Below, piece after piece: positions 31,489-41,827 of a stretch of DNA of 64,000 nucleotides. Position numbers and translations under genes: made by a program. Position 1 is the stretch's first letter. Each line of letters opens with the position of its first letter. This stretch comes from Corinectria fuckeliana. Its lineage: Eukaryota; Ascomycota; Sordariomycetes; Hypocreales; Nectriaceae. The notes beneath the pieces were generated by a model. It did no database searches, had not been told where the DNA came from, and saw only the letters and a list, made by a program, of their open reading frames with translations. The DNA lies in contig WPDH01000062.1 in the NCBI GenBank assembly GCA_019137255.1, positions 62,001 to 126,000 of the forward strand. The letters are read 5' to 3'.

Positions 31489-33181
31489 CTGTATTGCGTA
31501 GGATTGAGGAATTGTGCTGCTGAAGTGGGGAAAGTTTGTCGAGATACTCTAATGGTAGTGGCCATACTTGACCGAGGGAGTTGAAGAAGCACGTTTGGTT
31601 GACAGTGACCATGCTGCTTTCGAGGGGCAGCCAGGAATATAGGATGAACTTCTGGCTCACAGAGATACTGGAGGTATCCTGGCATGCTGGCTCATGCAGA
31701 CGGCCCCAGCGCCAGCTTCCCCGACTGGAGGTAGCCAGACTAAAAAGCTAGAAGCATGCTAGGCGACTCGTTGGGCCTGCATTGAATAGCCCTGGCCTCA
31801 AGTCATTGGCTCCCCACGGCAAGGTGGAGGGGACGGCCGGGGTCCAGAGCCTGCAAGTGTCGATGGGAACGGTCTCGACTCCGAGACAACAGTGGCTAGG
31901 ATGTGGGATTAAGCATGATGGGATGCCATCGCTACTCTGCCCTTGGCCGAGGACGGCTTAGCTACCGCCTCGCCGCACGCTGATTCGAGGAGCTCCGTGG
32001 GGATGCGTGCCTACATAGGTGAGAGATGCAAGACAGCAATACGAACCGAGGGGCGCCACGAGTGTAGTACATGTAAACAAAGCCACGCAGGCCGATGGTG
32101 CATGCAAGTGTGGTGTGGCGATCTCAGTGGGGGAGCATTGGAGATGGCTCTATCTCGGGGACCATGTTGCGTGATGTGTACATAGATACATGCCTGCCCT
32201 CCGGGATAACTGTAGGGAACATTGCCTTTCCCTGTCGTCCGAAGCCCTACGGCAAATCATTGCGGGCTTCGTGGGGACTTTCGTTATGCAAGGAGTTCCG
32301 CGGGCTGGCAGTTGCCACCAACCAGTTCAGTCAAGCCCTCTCCCGGCATAATTCCTTGCCGGGACTCTGCCATTGCCCCAACATTCTGTTCCGTCGAGAT
32401 GTATCGCGGCTCGCACTGCGGTGACCGTGCTCTGAATGCGAGGTTGACCGCCACGGCCTCGGCCGACGATAGCACATCCTCCATTTCACGCGGGCTCCAT
32501 TTCGTGGGGAGTATCTCTCGTCGAGGATTGGTCGAGAAAGTGCCCCTACTCTCTAACGCAGTCTTCAAGCAGCAGAAGAGGTCTTGTTTTTATCTTGGCC
32601 ATCTACAACCTTGAGCCGCAGTTCGTCAAGGGAACTGAGGTATCCGTCCGGTCGAAAAGCGACGAAGGACGCCAGAGCCAGGGATGGGGTATCGTGTAAG
32701 TGAAAGCACCCGTGTGCTCGAATAATAAACATCAAAGTGAAAGAAATTGACAGGTAAAGCATATCTATCTGTAACATGAACGACAGCACTGTTCGCTGTT
32801 GGCATCGGGGTACTTGCCTTGGATTCAAGAGTGGCTGACTGACGCTGATGGAACGGCCATCGTAGCAATATGAGGTGTGGGCATGAGAGGGAAGCCATCG
32901 CCTTGGTGTGTCTCCGGTGTAATGAGGTGAAATTATGTAGAGCTCTCTGACGGTGGTCCCAGACATCACGCACACGCTCATCCTAGTGTCTTCGGACGAC
33001 TAACCGCCCAAGTCCAAGCATTCGGAGATACGCTAGACACAGGAGGAACAGACCGGCAACCTCACCACTCCAGATAAGAACCCCATCTTCTTGATGCCTC
33101 ATTTCTTCCGAATGCAAACGCCACAATTCCCTTCCTGCGCCCCCCTTCTTGCGCCCCAACTCGCCTATCCCTCCCTGTGCA
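31489..33181. other. Intergenic, no recognisable gene
   Basis: This contains the 5' flank of the bZIP gene and the 3' flank of the cysteine-rich protein. Overlapping short ORFs on both strands carry no family motif. No tRNA or repeat was found. Confidence 0.45.
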
Positions 33182-34691
33182 TCACGCCATCTCATGAGCC
33201 AACTGCCTCTGTTGCGATAAGACCGGGACAACCTCCGCATGCACTCTCGGCTTCTCAGACTCGGCGGGGACAGCAGGCCTCGAGTCTGCCTCGGTGAAAA
33301 CCTTAGTCACGTCCCGTCGCTGAGCCTCTTGGAACTGCTGAAACTGTTGAAACTGAGAGAACAATTCTGCTGGGCTTTGCACCGTCTGCTTGTTACATGT
33401 CTCCGTCCCCTCATGGGTGGCGGGGGCCCCAAGCGTCGAGTCAGCTTCGCTAAAGACCTTGGCCTCGCTGTCTTGCACCTCAGCGGCATCTTGTTGCTAG
33501 GCCTGGAGGAACTGCTGGAATTGCTGGAACTGCTGCGCTTGGGTGCTGGTAAGACCGACAGGTTTGGCATCGGCCTCGGCGAGTGCCTTGCCTAAGTTGC
33601 CTTCCACCTCGGTGACGCCGTGTTGTTGTAGTCGATAATCATTAATCTGCGAGTCTTCCTCATCAATGCCAATTCCCCTGAATGAAACTCCCTGATGCTG
33701 TGGTTCCCGGCCTTGCCCGTCTGAGACCGGAGTCGTCTGCTGCGTGTAAGACGCCTTCTTCCCATCAAACCCAGCTCCCACGATGGGCTTCGAATCAGCC
33801 TCGGCGAACACCTTCCCCTCGCTTCCCTCCATCTCAATGGGATGAATGTCCTGGCGGTCTGTACTCGGAGTCGTCTGTGTGTAATACTCCTTCTTCTCGT
33901 CGAAGCCGTCCCTCGCGACGACGGGCTTCGAGTCGACCTCTGCCAGGCTCGGCTGATGCAGTTGCAACAAGGACCCCGTGTTTCCACCGCCATGGCCTCC
34001 TCCTCCCTCTGTAGTAGGTGTCGCCGCCGTCTTCTTCCCGCGCCGCGTGAAGCAGCAAAAGCCCACAAAGAAAAACCCAATGACGGCCAGGCCGCCGACC
34101 GCACCGCCGGCGATAGCTCCCACAGGAACCGACTTGCCGCCTGAGCTAGCTGTCGAGATCTCTTCCTCGCTCGCGTCGGTGCCCGAAGCGTTGCTGCTTG
34201 CTGTAGAGCTGCTGCTGCTGTTGGTCGAGTCCGGGATGCTCAGGGTGTAGATCTTGGCGCCGTTGGTGCAGCAGCCGGAGCCGCTCGAGGGACAGCAGTA
34301 CTTGTTCTCGCCACACTTTTCGACGGCGAGCCAGTTGTCCGAGTCTTCTGCAGCGCGGATGTGTGAGCAGGTCCATCCATCCAAGGCCGACTGGCTGTCT
34401 CCCCCCCAAACATCCTCACTTACCGTCCATACAGACATGCGGGCAGTTGGACCAGTCCTGGTTCGCACACGCCGCGCGGTAGTACTCGTGCTAGTTCGGT
34501 TGGCTGCACAGCCCGTTCTCCAGGCACACGTCGCCCTCGCCGAAGTAGCAGCACGTCGAGAAGGTGGTTTTCGTGTCGCCGCATGGCTTGTAGTCGTAGT
34601 CGGTGGGCTTGCTGCCGTCCGCGTAGTAGCAGTCGGCCGCGGACGCGGACGCGGACGCGACGAAGGCCGCAAGAAGCAACCAGCTGCGCAT
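33182..34691 (-). pseudogene. Cysteine-rich, single-pass membrane protein with two in-frame TAG codons
   Basis: The start at 34691 gives a signal peptide (MRSWLLLAAFVASASASAA) and a Cys-rich ectodomain (CYYADGSKP, CCYFGEGDVCLENGLC). Intron 34423-34348 (76 nt, GTAAGT, GCAG) rejoins VCMD to EDSDNWLAVEKCGENKYCC and SGSGCCTNGAKIY. A Ser/Thr stalk, a membrane segment (VPVGAIAGGAVGGLAVIGFFFVGF) and a cytosolic tail follow. The tail carries about five degenerate copies of (V/A)(F/L)xEADSKP and glutamine-rich QQFQQFQQF blocks. The frame is interrupted twice by TAG, at 34493-34491 (QPN*HEYYRAAC) and at 33499-33497 (FLQA*QQDAAEV). Homology-like sequence continues in the same frame on both sides. Either both are nonsense changes (CAG to TAG fits), or short secreted and extended forms exist. 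This type of Cys-rich/TM protein is common in Sordariomycetes. Function is unknown. Confidence 0.65.
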
Positions 34692-35847
34692 TGTTGCGGG
34701 TTGACGATGAGGAGGCAGAGAGATGGTAATTTTCTCCTAGGTCGGAGGCCTGTTCCCCGACACTGAGCTGTCAACACCACAGATGGTGGAGAGGAGCGAA
34801 CGGAGCAACGTCAAATGAATTGGGAAAACCGCTAGGATGAGCTCCTGACACTGCAACATCCATCGTTCTGAGCTGAACGCCGGTGGCTTGCGCGAGGCTT
34901 GGTGGCGCCCGGACGGTCTAGACTCTAGATCTCGAACCCAGCGAATTGGGATCCTGCTTCGGAACAAATGTCACTGGAGTGGACCAAGCCGACATTAAAA
35001 GCTCGCAGTTGTCGATGCTCATTGTGTTGATTAGGACATGCGCATCTGGATATCAGCCAAGCGGTGTGCTCCCAGCACTGGCGATGGCTGCATCATCGTC
35101 ATCCCATCAACTGACGAGCAACGGTATGCCGCGAGAGCAAGGGCAAGCCGCCCAATATTTGACCATCTCATCTTCTTCCGGGCCTTGTCTAAAGCGAAAA
35201 TAGCTTCACATTAGCCCTCAGCCCGCTTCCCTTGGTTCGACGTCGTAGAAACTAGAGTTGTACGCTCTGGCAGCAGACTCAAGCCCCAAGCGGGACGAGT
35301 CTCATGCTGGCGTCGCTAGCCGGGGTCTAGACTGGCTTCTGGCGAATAATCATCCACAAGCTCGACGAAGAGATCGCCTGAGCGCGCAGGGTTGATCGAG
35401 ACCCACTGCTTTGACAAGACTCCAGGGGTCATGAGACGGATTGCAGTCCATGGTCTTGACACTCGAACAGCCATTCAATCCTTGAAATGTGCACTGAATT
35501 CATCATGTGCTATGTACAACACGGGTTTCTTGATACCCGGACGTGTGATGGCCCATCCTCCGCTTCCAGGGTGAGCCCCTTGCTCTGCCTCTTGGTGCAA
35601 GCACACGAGACAAAACACCATCAGTAGCCACCTTACCCGCTGACCTTCCCCGGGATTGAGTTAGCCAACGCAATCCAATCCCAACTTTTGTGCATCTCGA
35701 TTTTTTGTGACAGAATTCTGCTCCCCCCCCCCCAGCATGCAACTTAAACTCCGCAAGGTGATGAAGTGGCACAAAAAAAAAAAAGTAACATCCAAAAATA
35801 ACTTGCTATCAGACAATAGCGCCTGGGACTTAGTTCGCAGGTCAGAT
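34692..35847. other. Intergenic between the Cys-rich gene and ILV2
   Basis: No gene is recognised. Homopolymers are a C-run near 35725-35735 and an A-run near 35774-35786, both in the 3' flank of ILV2. Confidence 0.5.
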
Positions 35848-38276
35848 TTAGCCGTGTAGGCCACCAGTGCGCTTCCTCATCAGCTCGCGTCGCGACTTGT
35901 CCTTTTCTATAACGGGGGTTAGCATCCGAATTCATCTAGTTCTTGGTGTGCGATTGTAACATACCTCCATCAAAGACAAGGAACTCGTGCAGGCCAGATC
36001 CGGCGGGCACCATGGGCAGGACGGGAACCTTCTTGTCAACCATGACCTCAAGGAACGCAGGGCCCTCGGCGTCAATCAGCCACTTGAGGGCGTCAGTGAC
36101 GTCCTCGGGCTTCGAAACGCGGCGGCTCTGAACGCCCATGGCATCGGCCAGCTTGATGAAGTCGGGGTTGGACTGATGGGTGTGGGCGTATCGATCCTCG
36201 TAGAAGAGGTTCTGCCACTGGGTCACCATGCCCTGCTCCTCGTTGTTCAGGACAATCACCTTGACACCAATGTTGAACTGGGCCGCGGTGGAGAGCTCGG
36301 TCAGGGTCATGTTGAACGACGCATCGCCGTCAATGTCGAAGACGAGGGCATCCGGCTGAGCCACCTTGGCGCCGATGGCAGCGGGCAAGCCAAAGCCCAT
36401 GGTTCCAAGACCACCCGAGGTGATCATCGATCGGGGGTGCCTCCATCGGAAGTGCTGTGCAGTCCACATCTGGTGCTGGCCAACACCGGTGGCGATGTAT
36501 GTCTCGGCCTTGCGGTCAGCAGTTAGGTTGCTCAGCTCCTCGATGAGAGACTGTGGCTTGATGAGGCCGGTACCATCACCGCGCTCGTAGTGGGACAGGG
36601 GCCACTTCTCCTTCCATCCGTTGATCTTGCCAAACCACTCCTTTCGGCTTTCCATGGTGCGGATATCGACATGGGGGATGAGGTGCTTCAGGTTGGTGGC
36701 GACATCGCCCTCAATGGCCTCGGTGGCCTGCACAACCTTGTTGATGTTCTTGGGCATGATCTCGAAGTGGACGATACCACCTCGGCCCTCGGCCGCGGCA
36801 GCCTTGGCTCCGGGAGCGAACTTGGCAACGTTGAGGGTGACGCGGTCATCGAAGCGAGCACCCAGGGCAATGATGAGATCAGCCTCCTGCATAGCCATGT
36901 TCGCGTAAGCAGCGCCGTGCATGCCGAGCATGTGCAGGGACTTCTCCTCGAGCTCGTCGTAAGCACCGAGACCCTGAAGGGTGGTAGTGACGGGGATAGA
37001 GCCCTTGTCAGCCAGCTCCTTGAGGAGCTGGGTGCCGCCCTCGGAGAGGATCACGCCCTGGCCCGCATAGATGACGGGCTTCTTGGCCATGTTGACGAGG
37101 TCCGCCACGCGCTTGATGGAAGCAGTAAGCTGCTTCTTGCTCACCTCCATGGCAGCGCGGGAAGCGGCACTAGGCAGGGAGGGCAGAGCAACCCTGGTGG
37201 GGATAGCTTTTCGGAGGATGCCAGCAGTGACATCCTTGGGTAGGTCGACAAGGACGGGGCCTGGTCGTCCGCTGGTGGCAATCTCGAAGGCCTCGTTGAT
37301 GCGTTGAGGCAACTCGGCGACGTTCTTGACCATAACGTTCCACTTGGTGCAAGCACGGGAGATACCGATGACATCAGCCTCCTGGAATGCGTCGCTGCCA
37401 ATGGCCGAGGTGACGACCTGACCAGTGAAAACAACCATGGGAGTTCCGTCGGAGAAGGCATCCTGCATGGGGGTGATGACATTGGTGGCACCGGGGCCGG
37501 AGGTGACCAGGACGACGCCAGGCTTGCCAGAAGCGCGGGCATAGCCCTCAGCCATGTGGCCAGCACCCTGCTCGTGCCGGGGGAGGATGAAGTCGAAGTG
37601 TTTTGAGTTGTAGATGGCATCGAAGACGGGGAGAATGGCACCGCCGGGGTATCCAACTGGTGACTCATGTTAGTGTATGTCTCCCTGGCGGCTGGGTCAT
37701 TGACGAGCTGTAAACGTACAGATGTGTTTCACGCCCTGCCTAAGCATCATCTCGTGGAAGATTTCGCCGCCGGTCTTGCCAATAAATCTAGGTCATGGCG
37801 GTTAGAGTTGGTTTTTGTAGTTGCGACGGGGGGTTGCATACGACTCATCCATGTCAGCCTTCCGTGGGTTGACGAGGGGCTGGACATGGCTCTGGTCCTT
37901 TTCGACATTGAAGGCAGGGCTGGGGGTAACGCGAGCTTGGGTGCTACTAGAGAGAATGTCAGTTTGACTGGGGGCTCTTTTTTACATCTCTGGTGCTGGC
38001 GGTCGCATTCAGGTAATATGAGTCGGGTATTTGGAGGCATCGCCCACGATGTTCCCTGTGGTGCGCGGGACACGAGGGGCACGGGTGGCCAGTGCAGGGA
38101 GACGACGAGCTATGCGGGAATGGCGCAACTTACGAAGCAGCGGTGGTGGTCTGATTCCGCTTCGCGGTGGTGATCTTCTTGGAAGCCTGGACGGCGGCGG
38201 CGGCAGAGGTGGTGGTGAAGGCGCGGGCCTGGGCGACGGCCCTGATGGCGCGGGTGGCCTGGCGAGTTCGGAGCAT
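35848..38276 (-). CDS. ILV2: Acetolactate synthase catalytic subunit, mitochondrial
   Basis: This condenses two pyruvates, or pyruvate with 2-oxobutyrate, in the first common step of valine, leucine and isoleucine synthesis. Exons are 38276-38134, 37946-37842, 37787-37720, 37656-35965 and 35906-35848, giving 688 aa, close to the 687 aa of yeast Ilv2. The presequence (MLRTRQATRAIRAVAQARAF) is a typical mitochondrial targeting peptide. An in-frame ATG at 38348 would add 24 residues, but the shorter start fits better. The catalytic Glu region reads RHEQGAGHMAEGYARASGKP. The ThDP motif is GDASFNMTLTELSTAAQFN, followed by NNEEQGMVTQWQ. The last 59-bp exon encodes KDKSRRELMRKRTGGLHG. Fungi usually regulate this gene by general amino-acid control, and TGACTC/GAGTCA sites lie upstream. 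The frame is intact. Confidence 0.97.
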
Positions 38277-38482
38277 CGCGGAGGTTGTGGAGGAGGGAGC
38301 TGGGGGCGTGGTAGTGGGACTCGGACGACGGGACACGGGCAGAACCAAGAGAGCCAGCAGGCTCTGAGGGCACAGCGAGGGGGGGAACGGGTGCGGTAGT
38401 GAGGCCTCGCGGGAGAGCGCTCAATTGAGGACGGTTCAGCAGAATCGAGGACTTGAAGATGGTTGATGGGGGGGCAAAAAAA

Positions 38483-38622
38483 GAGTCAAAAGCCAAGTCG
38501 CTGGCGTAAAAGGGCGTGCCGGGGGAAAATATCACAAGCGGTCGGGCGGCCGGTGGCCGGGGTGGAGACGGCGTTGGGTTGTGGGGTAGCACCGCAAGAG
38601 CCACTCCAGCGGTGGGTGACTC
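38483..38622. promoter_or_regulatory. Two Gcn4/CPC1-like core sites upstream of ILV2
   Basis: GAGTCA at 38483-38488 and TGACTC at 38617-38622 match the TGACTC core of the Gcn4/CPC1 site, about 210 and 340 bp upstream of the ILV2 start. A third TGACTC is at 39015-39020. General amino-acid control of ILV genes is established in fungi. Six-base cores occur by chance, so this is only a candidate. Confidence 0.35.
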
Positions 38623-38944
38623 CTTCCTCTGCGCTCCGAAGGTCGCCTTTGAGGTTCTGGCCGCGCTCTGGGGAGCAGCGCACGGGCCACTGCGGCAAGG
38701 GACCAGCCCAAACGAGAGGGATCGGTGGGCGTCGGGCCAATCACAGCACGTGCGTATGGCCGATATCGCCACTAATCATCAATTAGCTCCAACGCCTGGA
38801 TTGGCTGGCCGAGGGTCGCTGGCCGCCTGGCGCGTGGTATCGTTCGTTGCTTGTGTCGCTTTGGCCGAGGGGAAGAAGAATCTCTTTTAGTGCCGGTTGT
38901 AGTTACTGTTGCTAGTTTTTCTTCCATAACGAAGTTGAGCGCCC

Positions 38945-38968
38945 ATTCATTCATTCATTCATTCATTC
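38945..38968. repeat. (ATTC)6 microsatellite
   Basis: Six perfect ATTC units lie in the upstream region of ILV2. No functional role is implied. Confidence 0.9.
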
Positions 38969-39703
38969 ACATGACTACGCGCGGTGCCGTGCACAACGGA
39001 CAATCCGGGCCGCGTGACTCGGACAACGTCCACCGGCACAGTCAGAGAGAGACACACAAATGGCAAGGGATGCAGCCGGTGTGCTGCACGTCTCACCAAT
39101 AGCCGTCCCGCGTGGGGCATTGCAGCATGGGGTTTCTGTCAGACAGCGAATGTGAATGTGACGAGGAAATGCAGTTGTTAGCGGTAAGGTAACCTGTCTG
39201 TCAACCTGTCTGCATCATGTGTCTGTTGGCCGTTGATGGCCATCAACAACCAAGTTCCTACCCGACCAGTTGACCTCACCGAAGCTCGGCGTCCCACTCA
39301 AACCGAATTGATGCAGGAATCCGCATCGCTAATCTTATCGGCAACGACGCTTAGACAGAGTACAGTCAGTAGATAGCCTAAGTACCTACCTACCTTTACT
39401 CAATGTGCAGATTCAAAGTACGAAGTACATTTACCAAGAGCAATTGAAAGCATGGTGATGCTATGCAGCACCCCTGTCCAGTCTGGTATGATTAGAAACA
39501 CTACACCATCATAGGCCCATCTTGTACTTACTTTATCCCCCCGTCTTATTCCCTTCCCAATCATGGCCTTCTAGCCAAGAAATTCTACCTTCCATCTCCG
39601 GCAATCACTTCTGGCTCCGAGCAACCTCCCCGACCTTACCTATCGATGACTCCAGCACCTTCACGTTTCTGTTTCCCGTCATACATACTTATCTCGTCCT
39701 CAC

Positions 39704-40937
39704 TCAAACCCGTTCGTAACCATCGGCATCGCCGTCATCCTCCCACGCTTCCAGCATCAGGCCCGAAACCCGCTCTTGCTTCGTCCTCCTCTCACTAGCC
39801 GGTAGCAGTGGCAACGCCCCAGCATACTCCTCGACACAAGCATCGTACACAACCTTCCAATCATCCGCGTATGGTCTGTACTGCAAAGAGGTAACGTATA
39901 GCCCAAGAGAAGCAATCTACCATCCATCACACGCCATCTCGACTGTGTCTGCTGCTTCTCTGTCCAGAGCTACTACGTCCTCCGATGCCCCGTAGTCCTC
40001 CAGATCCACGCCCGCCTGCATCAGACTCTCATACCAGCTACGGTCATACAGAGCGACATCTTTCCGCCTGGACGACGCAAGCAGTCCACCCGCTGGTCCA
40101 TTTTATGTGAACTGAAGAGCCGGAGAATGAGGAGACGTTTGCCCTTGCGAGGTGACAGTGAAAGAATGCCCACTAGACGTTTCAGTCGTTTGATACGTGA
40201 ACTTCGGAAGGAAACCAAAGCGCTGCCTTGGGAGACCCTGAAGCTTGGGCAAAAGGGATTGGACTCCAGAAATCCGGCTAGTGAAATGTTCCCTGCCATA
40301 AGGCTCGCCTTCCAAGATGGTGCTGAGATTTACCTCCTCGTCAACGGCCGCTTCTTCAATACGTTGTGCCATTGCTGCGGCTGGCTTTCAGGACTGAGCT
40401 TGTAGCGCCTGAATCTCAGACACAACGATCGACGGCTGGACTCTCGCCAAGGCACTGTGCCTTCTTAGTAAATGATCTTCCGCCATTCAGCGAGCCATGT
40501 TTCTATCTCATACTTGAACTAATTACGTCTGCTGACAGTGCCAGCAACCGCACCATGAACTCGAGCCATTCACAACACCGCTGCATCACCCACTTCTTAA
40601 GCGTCACCTGTAACTTAACCAGTATTCTCCTGCCGCCCTTTATGACCTGCCGCTGCATATCCGGCGCCAAGTCCTCCAACTCTTTCACAGCTCCCCGGCA
40701 GTACACTAAGCTCCGTCGTGCGGCTCTGTCGCCGCGCACCATAATCCGCGTCTCCTGGAACGCATCGTCCATGTCCTCGAGCACCGGCACTAGCATATGG
40801 AGCTGTTGCATCTGCCTCTTGATGCCATCTTGGACCTCGTCCCATAGCCGCTGCAGTGCAACGATGGTAGAGATTAACTCGTCCGCGGTTTCGACGATGG
40901 TGATGGCACTCGAGACTAATCCGAGAAGCTCGGCCAT
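39704..40937 (-). pseudogene. Relic of a fungal ankyrin/NLR-type protein (N-terminal domain)
   Basis: From 40937 the frame encodes MAELLGLVSSAITIVETADE and continues through RLWDEVQD, MQQLHMLVPVLEDMDDAFQE and RSLVYCRGAVKELEDLAPDM to LVKLQVTLKKWVMQ. This is the helical N-terminal domain typical of fungal STAND and ankyrin proteins. After a stop, fragments in related frames continue the family pattern: MAQRIEEAAVDEEVNLSTIL, then WYESLMQAGVDLEDYG and QYRPYADDWKVVYDACVEEY before the end at 39704. In-frame stops include TGA just before KPAAAMAQRI, TAA after PALQFT and TAG after MACDGW. No splice model removes them all. Short stretches remain open because decay is recent or patchy. The missing middle should hold the sensor or repeat region. 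Assignment to this family is from remembered conserved blocks. Confidence 0.55.
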
Positions 40938-41827
40938 TGTGCTAACGGAACAGTCCACACAAAACGTAGATATCGCTGTTGATGCGTTTGATGAAATCTT
41001 TGAACAGTAGGTTTGCAGGCAAAGCCCTTGAAAGAAGCAAGTAGTCAGTCACGGAAGAGAATGCCCACCTGACGCAATGCGATATGCCTTACACTCAACC
41101 CTATCAGGTCGAACAGTACCGTGAAGCAAAAGATAGGAGTGCTGCGCGAGTGAGTACAGCACTGTTAGTTCCTAGGTTGGCTACGTACCTAGTTGTATAC
41201 AAGTATACCTATTCATGGGCGGAGTAAACCCGAGTCCACATCCTCAGCCATTGAAGCAAAGGGAACACACTGGCGAGTATCACTGCACGTTACACATACA
41301 TCATCGTGAACAAGTATGTGATCTTCTCAAGTTCCTTCATTAATACCTCCCACTACATGCACCTTATATAAACACACCCTCTCTTCCATCCCTCCCCCCT
41401 TCTCGTTTTCTTTGCCAACTGGCACACAGGGGTATTCTGCCCTCCGAGGTATCTCCTACTCCCTTCCCGCCACGCTGCAGAAAAGCAGAGATAATGACAA
41501 TAGAAAAGCCCAAGTGAAAGTTCCCGGTCCCCGTGACTTTCTTCAACACCGTGGTATCTCAAAACAAGTGGTAATAAAGGAAAAACTAAGCAACGGGAGA
41601 AATGCAAGAAAAGTCGACGCGAAAAATCGACGGTGGAACAGCCCGACATAAGAAAAAGTAAGGTGGTCTCGTCAAAAGGAGATATAGAGATGTGGGAGTA
41701 TCCCGTCGTCAGGTTGTTTGTCCTCCTCGCCGAGGTAGGTAGGGAATATATTAGTACAGCGTATACAATGACCCCGATATGAGCCGGTATAGAAAGGAAT
41801 TCGTGACAGAAACTAGCATTCGTGCCC
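40938..41827. other. Intergenic, 3' flank of the first zinc-finger gene
   Basis: No gene is supported. An AGGTAGGTAGGG motif lies at about 41733-41744. The sequence just left of 41828 is likely 3' UTR. Confidence 0.45.

Larger units (their letters stand above)
38277..39703. other. ILV2 upstream region
   Basis: This contains the ILV2 promoter, the ATTC microsatellite at 38945, and TACCTACCTACC (39383-39394) and TACGAAGTAC (39418-39427) motifs. No gene is recognised. Confidence 0.5.

Noticed and set aside
33497..34493. Stop-codon readthrough signal after the two TAG codons
   Set aside because: The contexts (TAG CAC GAG and TAG CAA CAA) do not match the known strong TAG CAR YYA readthrough motif, so readthrough is kept only as a hypothesis.
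35987..37606. Long plus-strand ORFs across the ILV2 region
   Set aside because: They are antisense shadows of a strongly biased, well-identified coding frame and carry no family motif.
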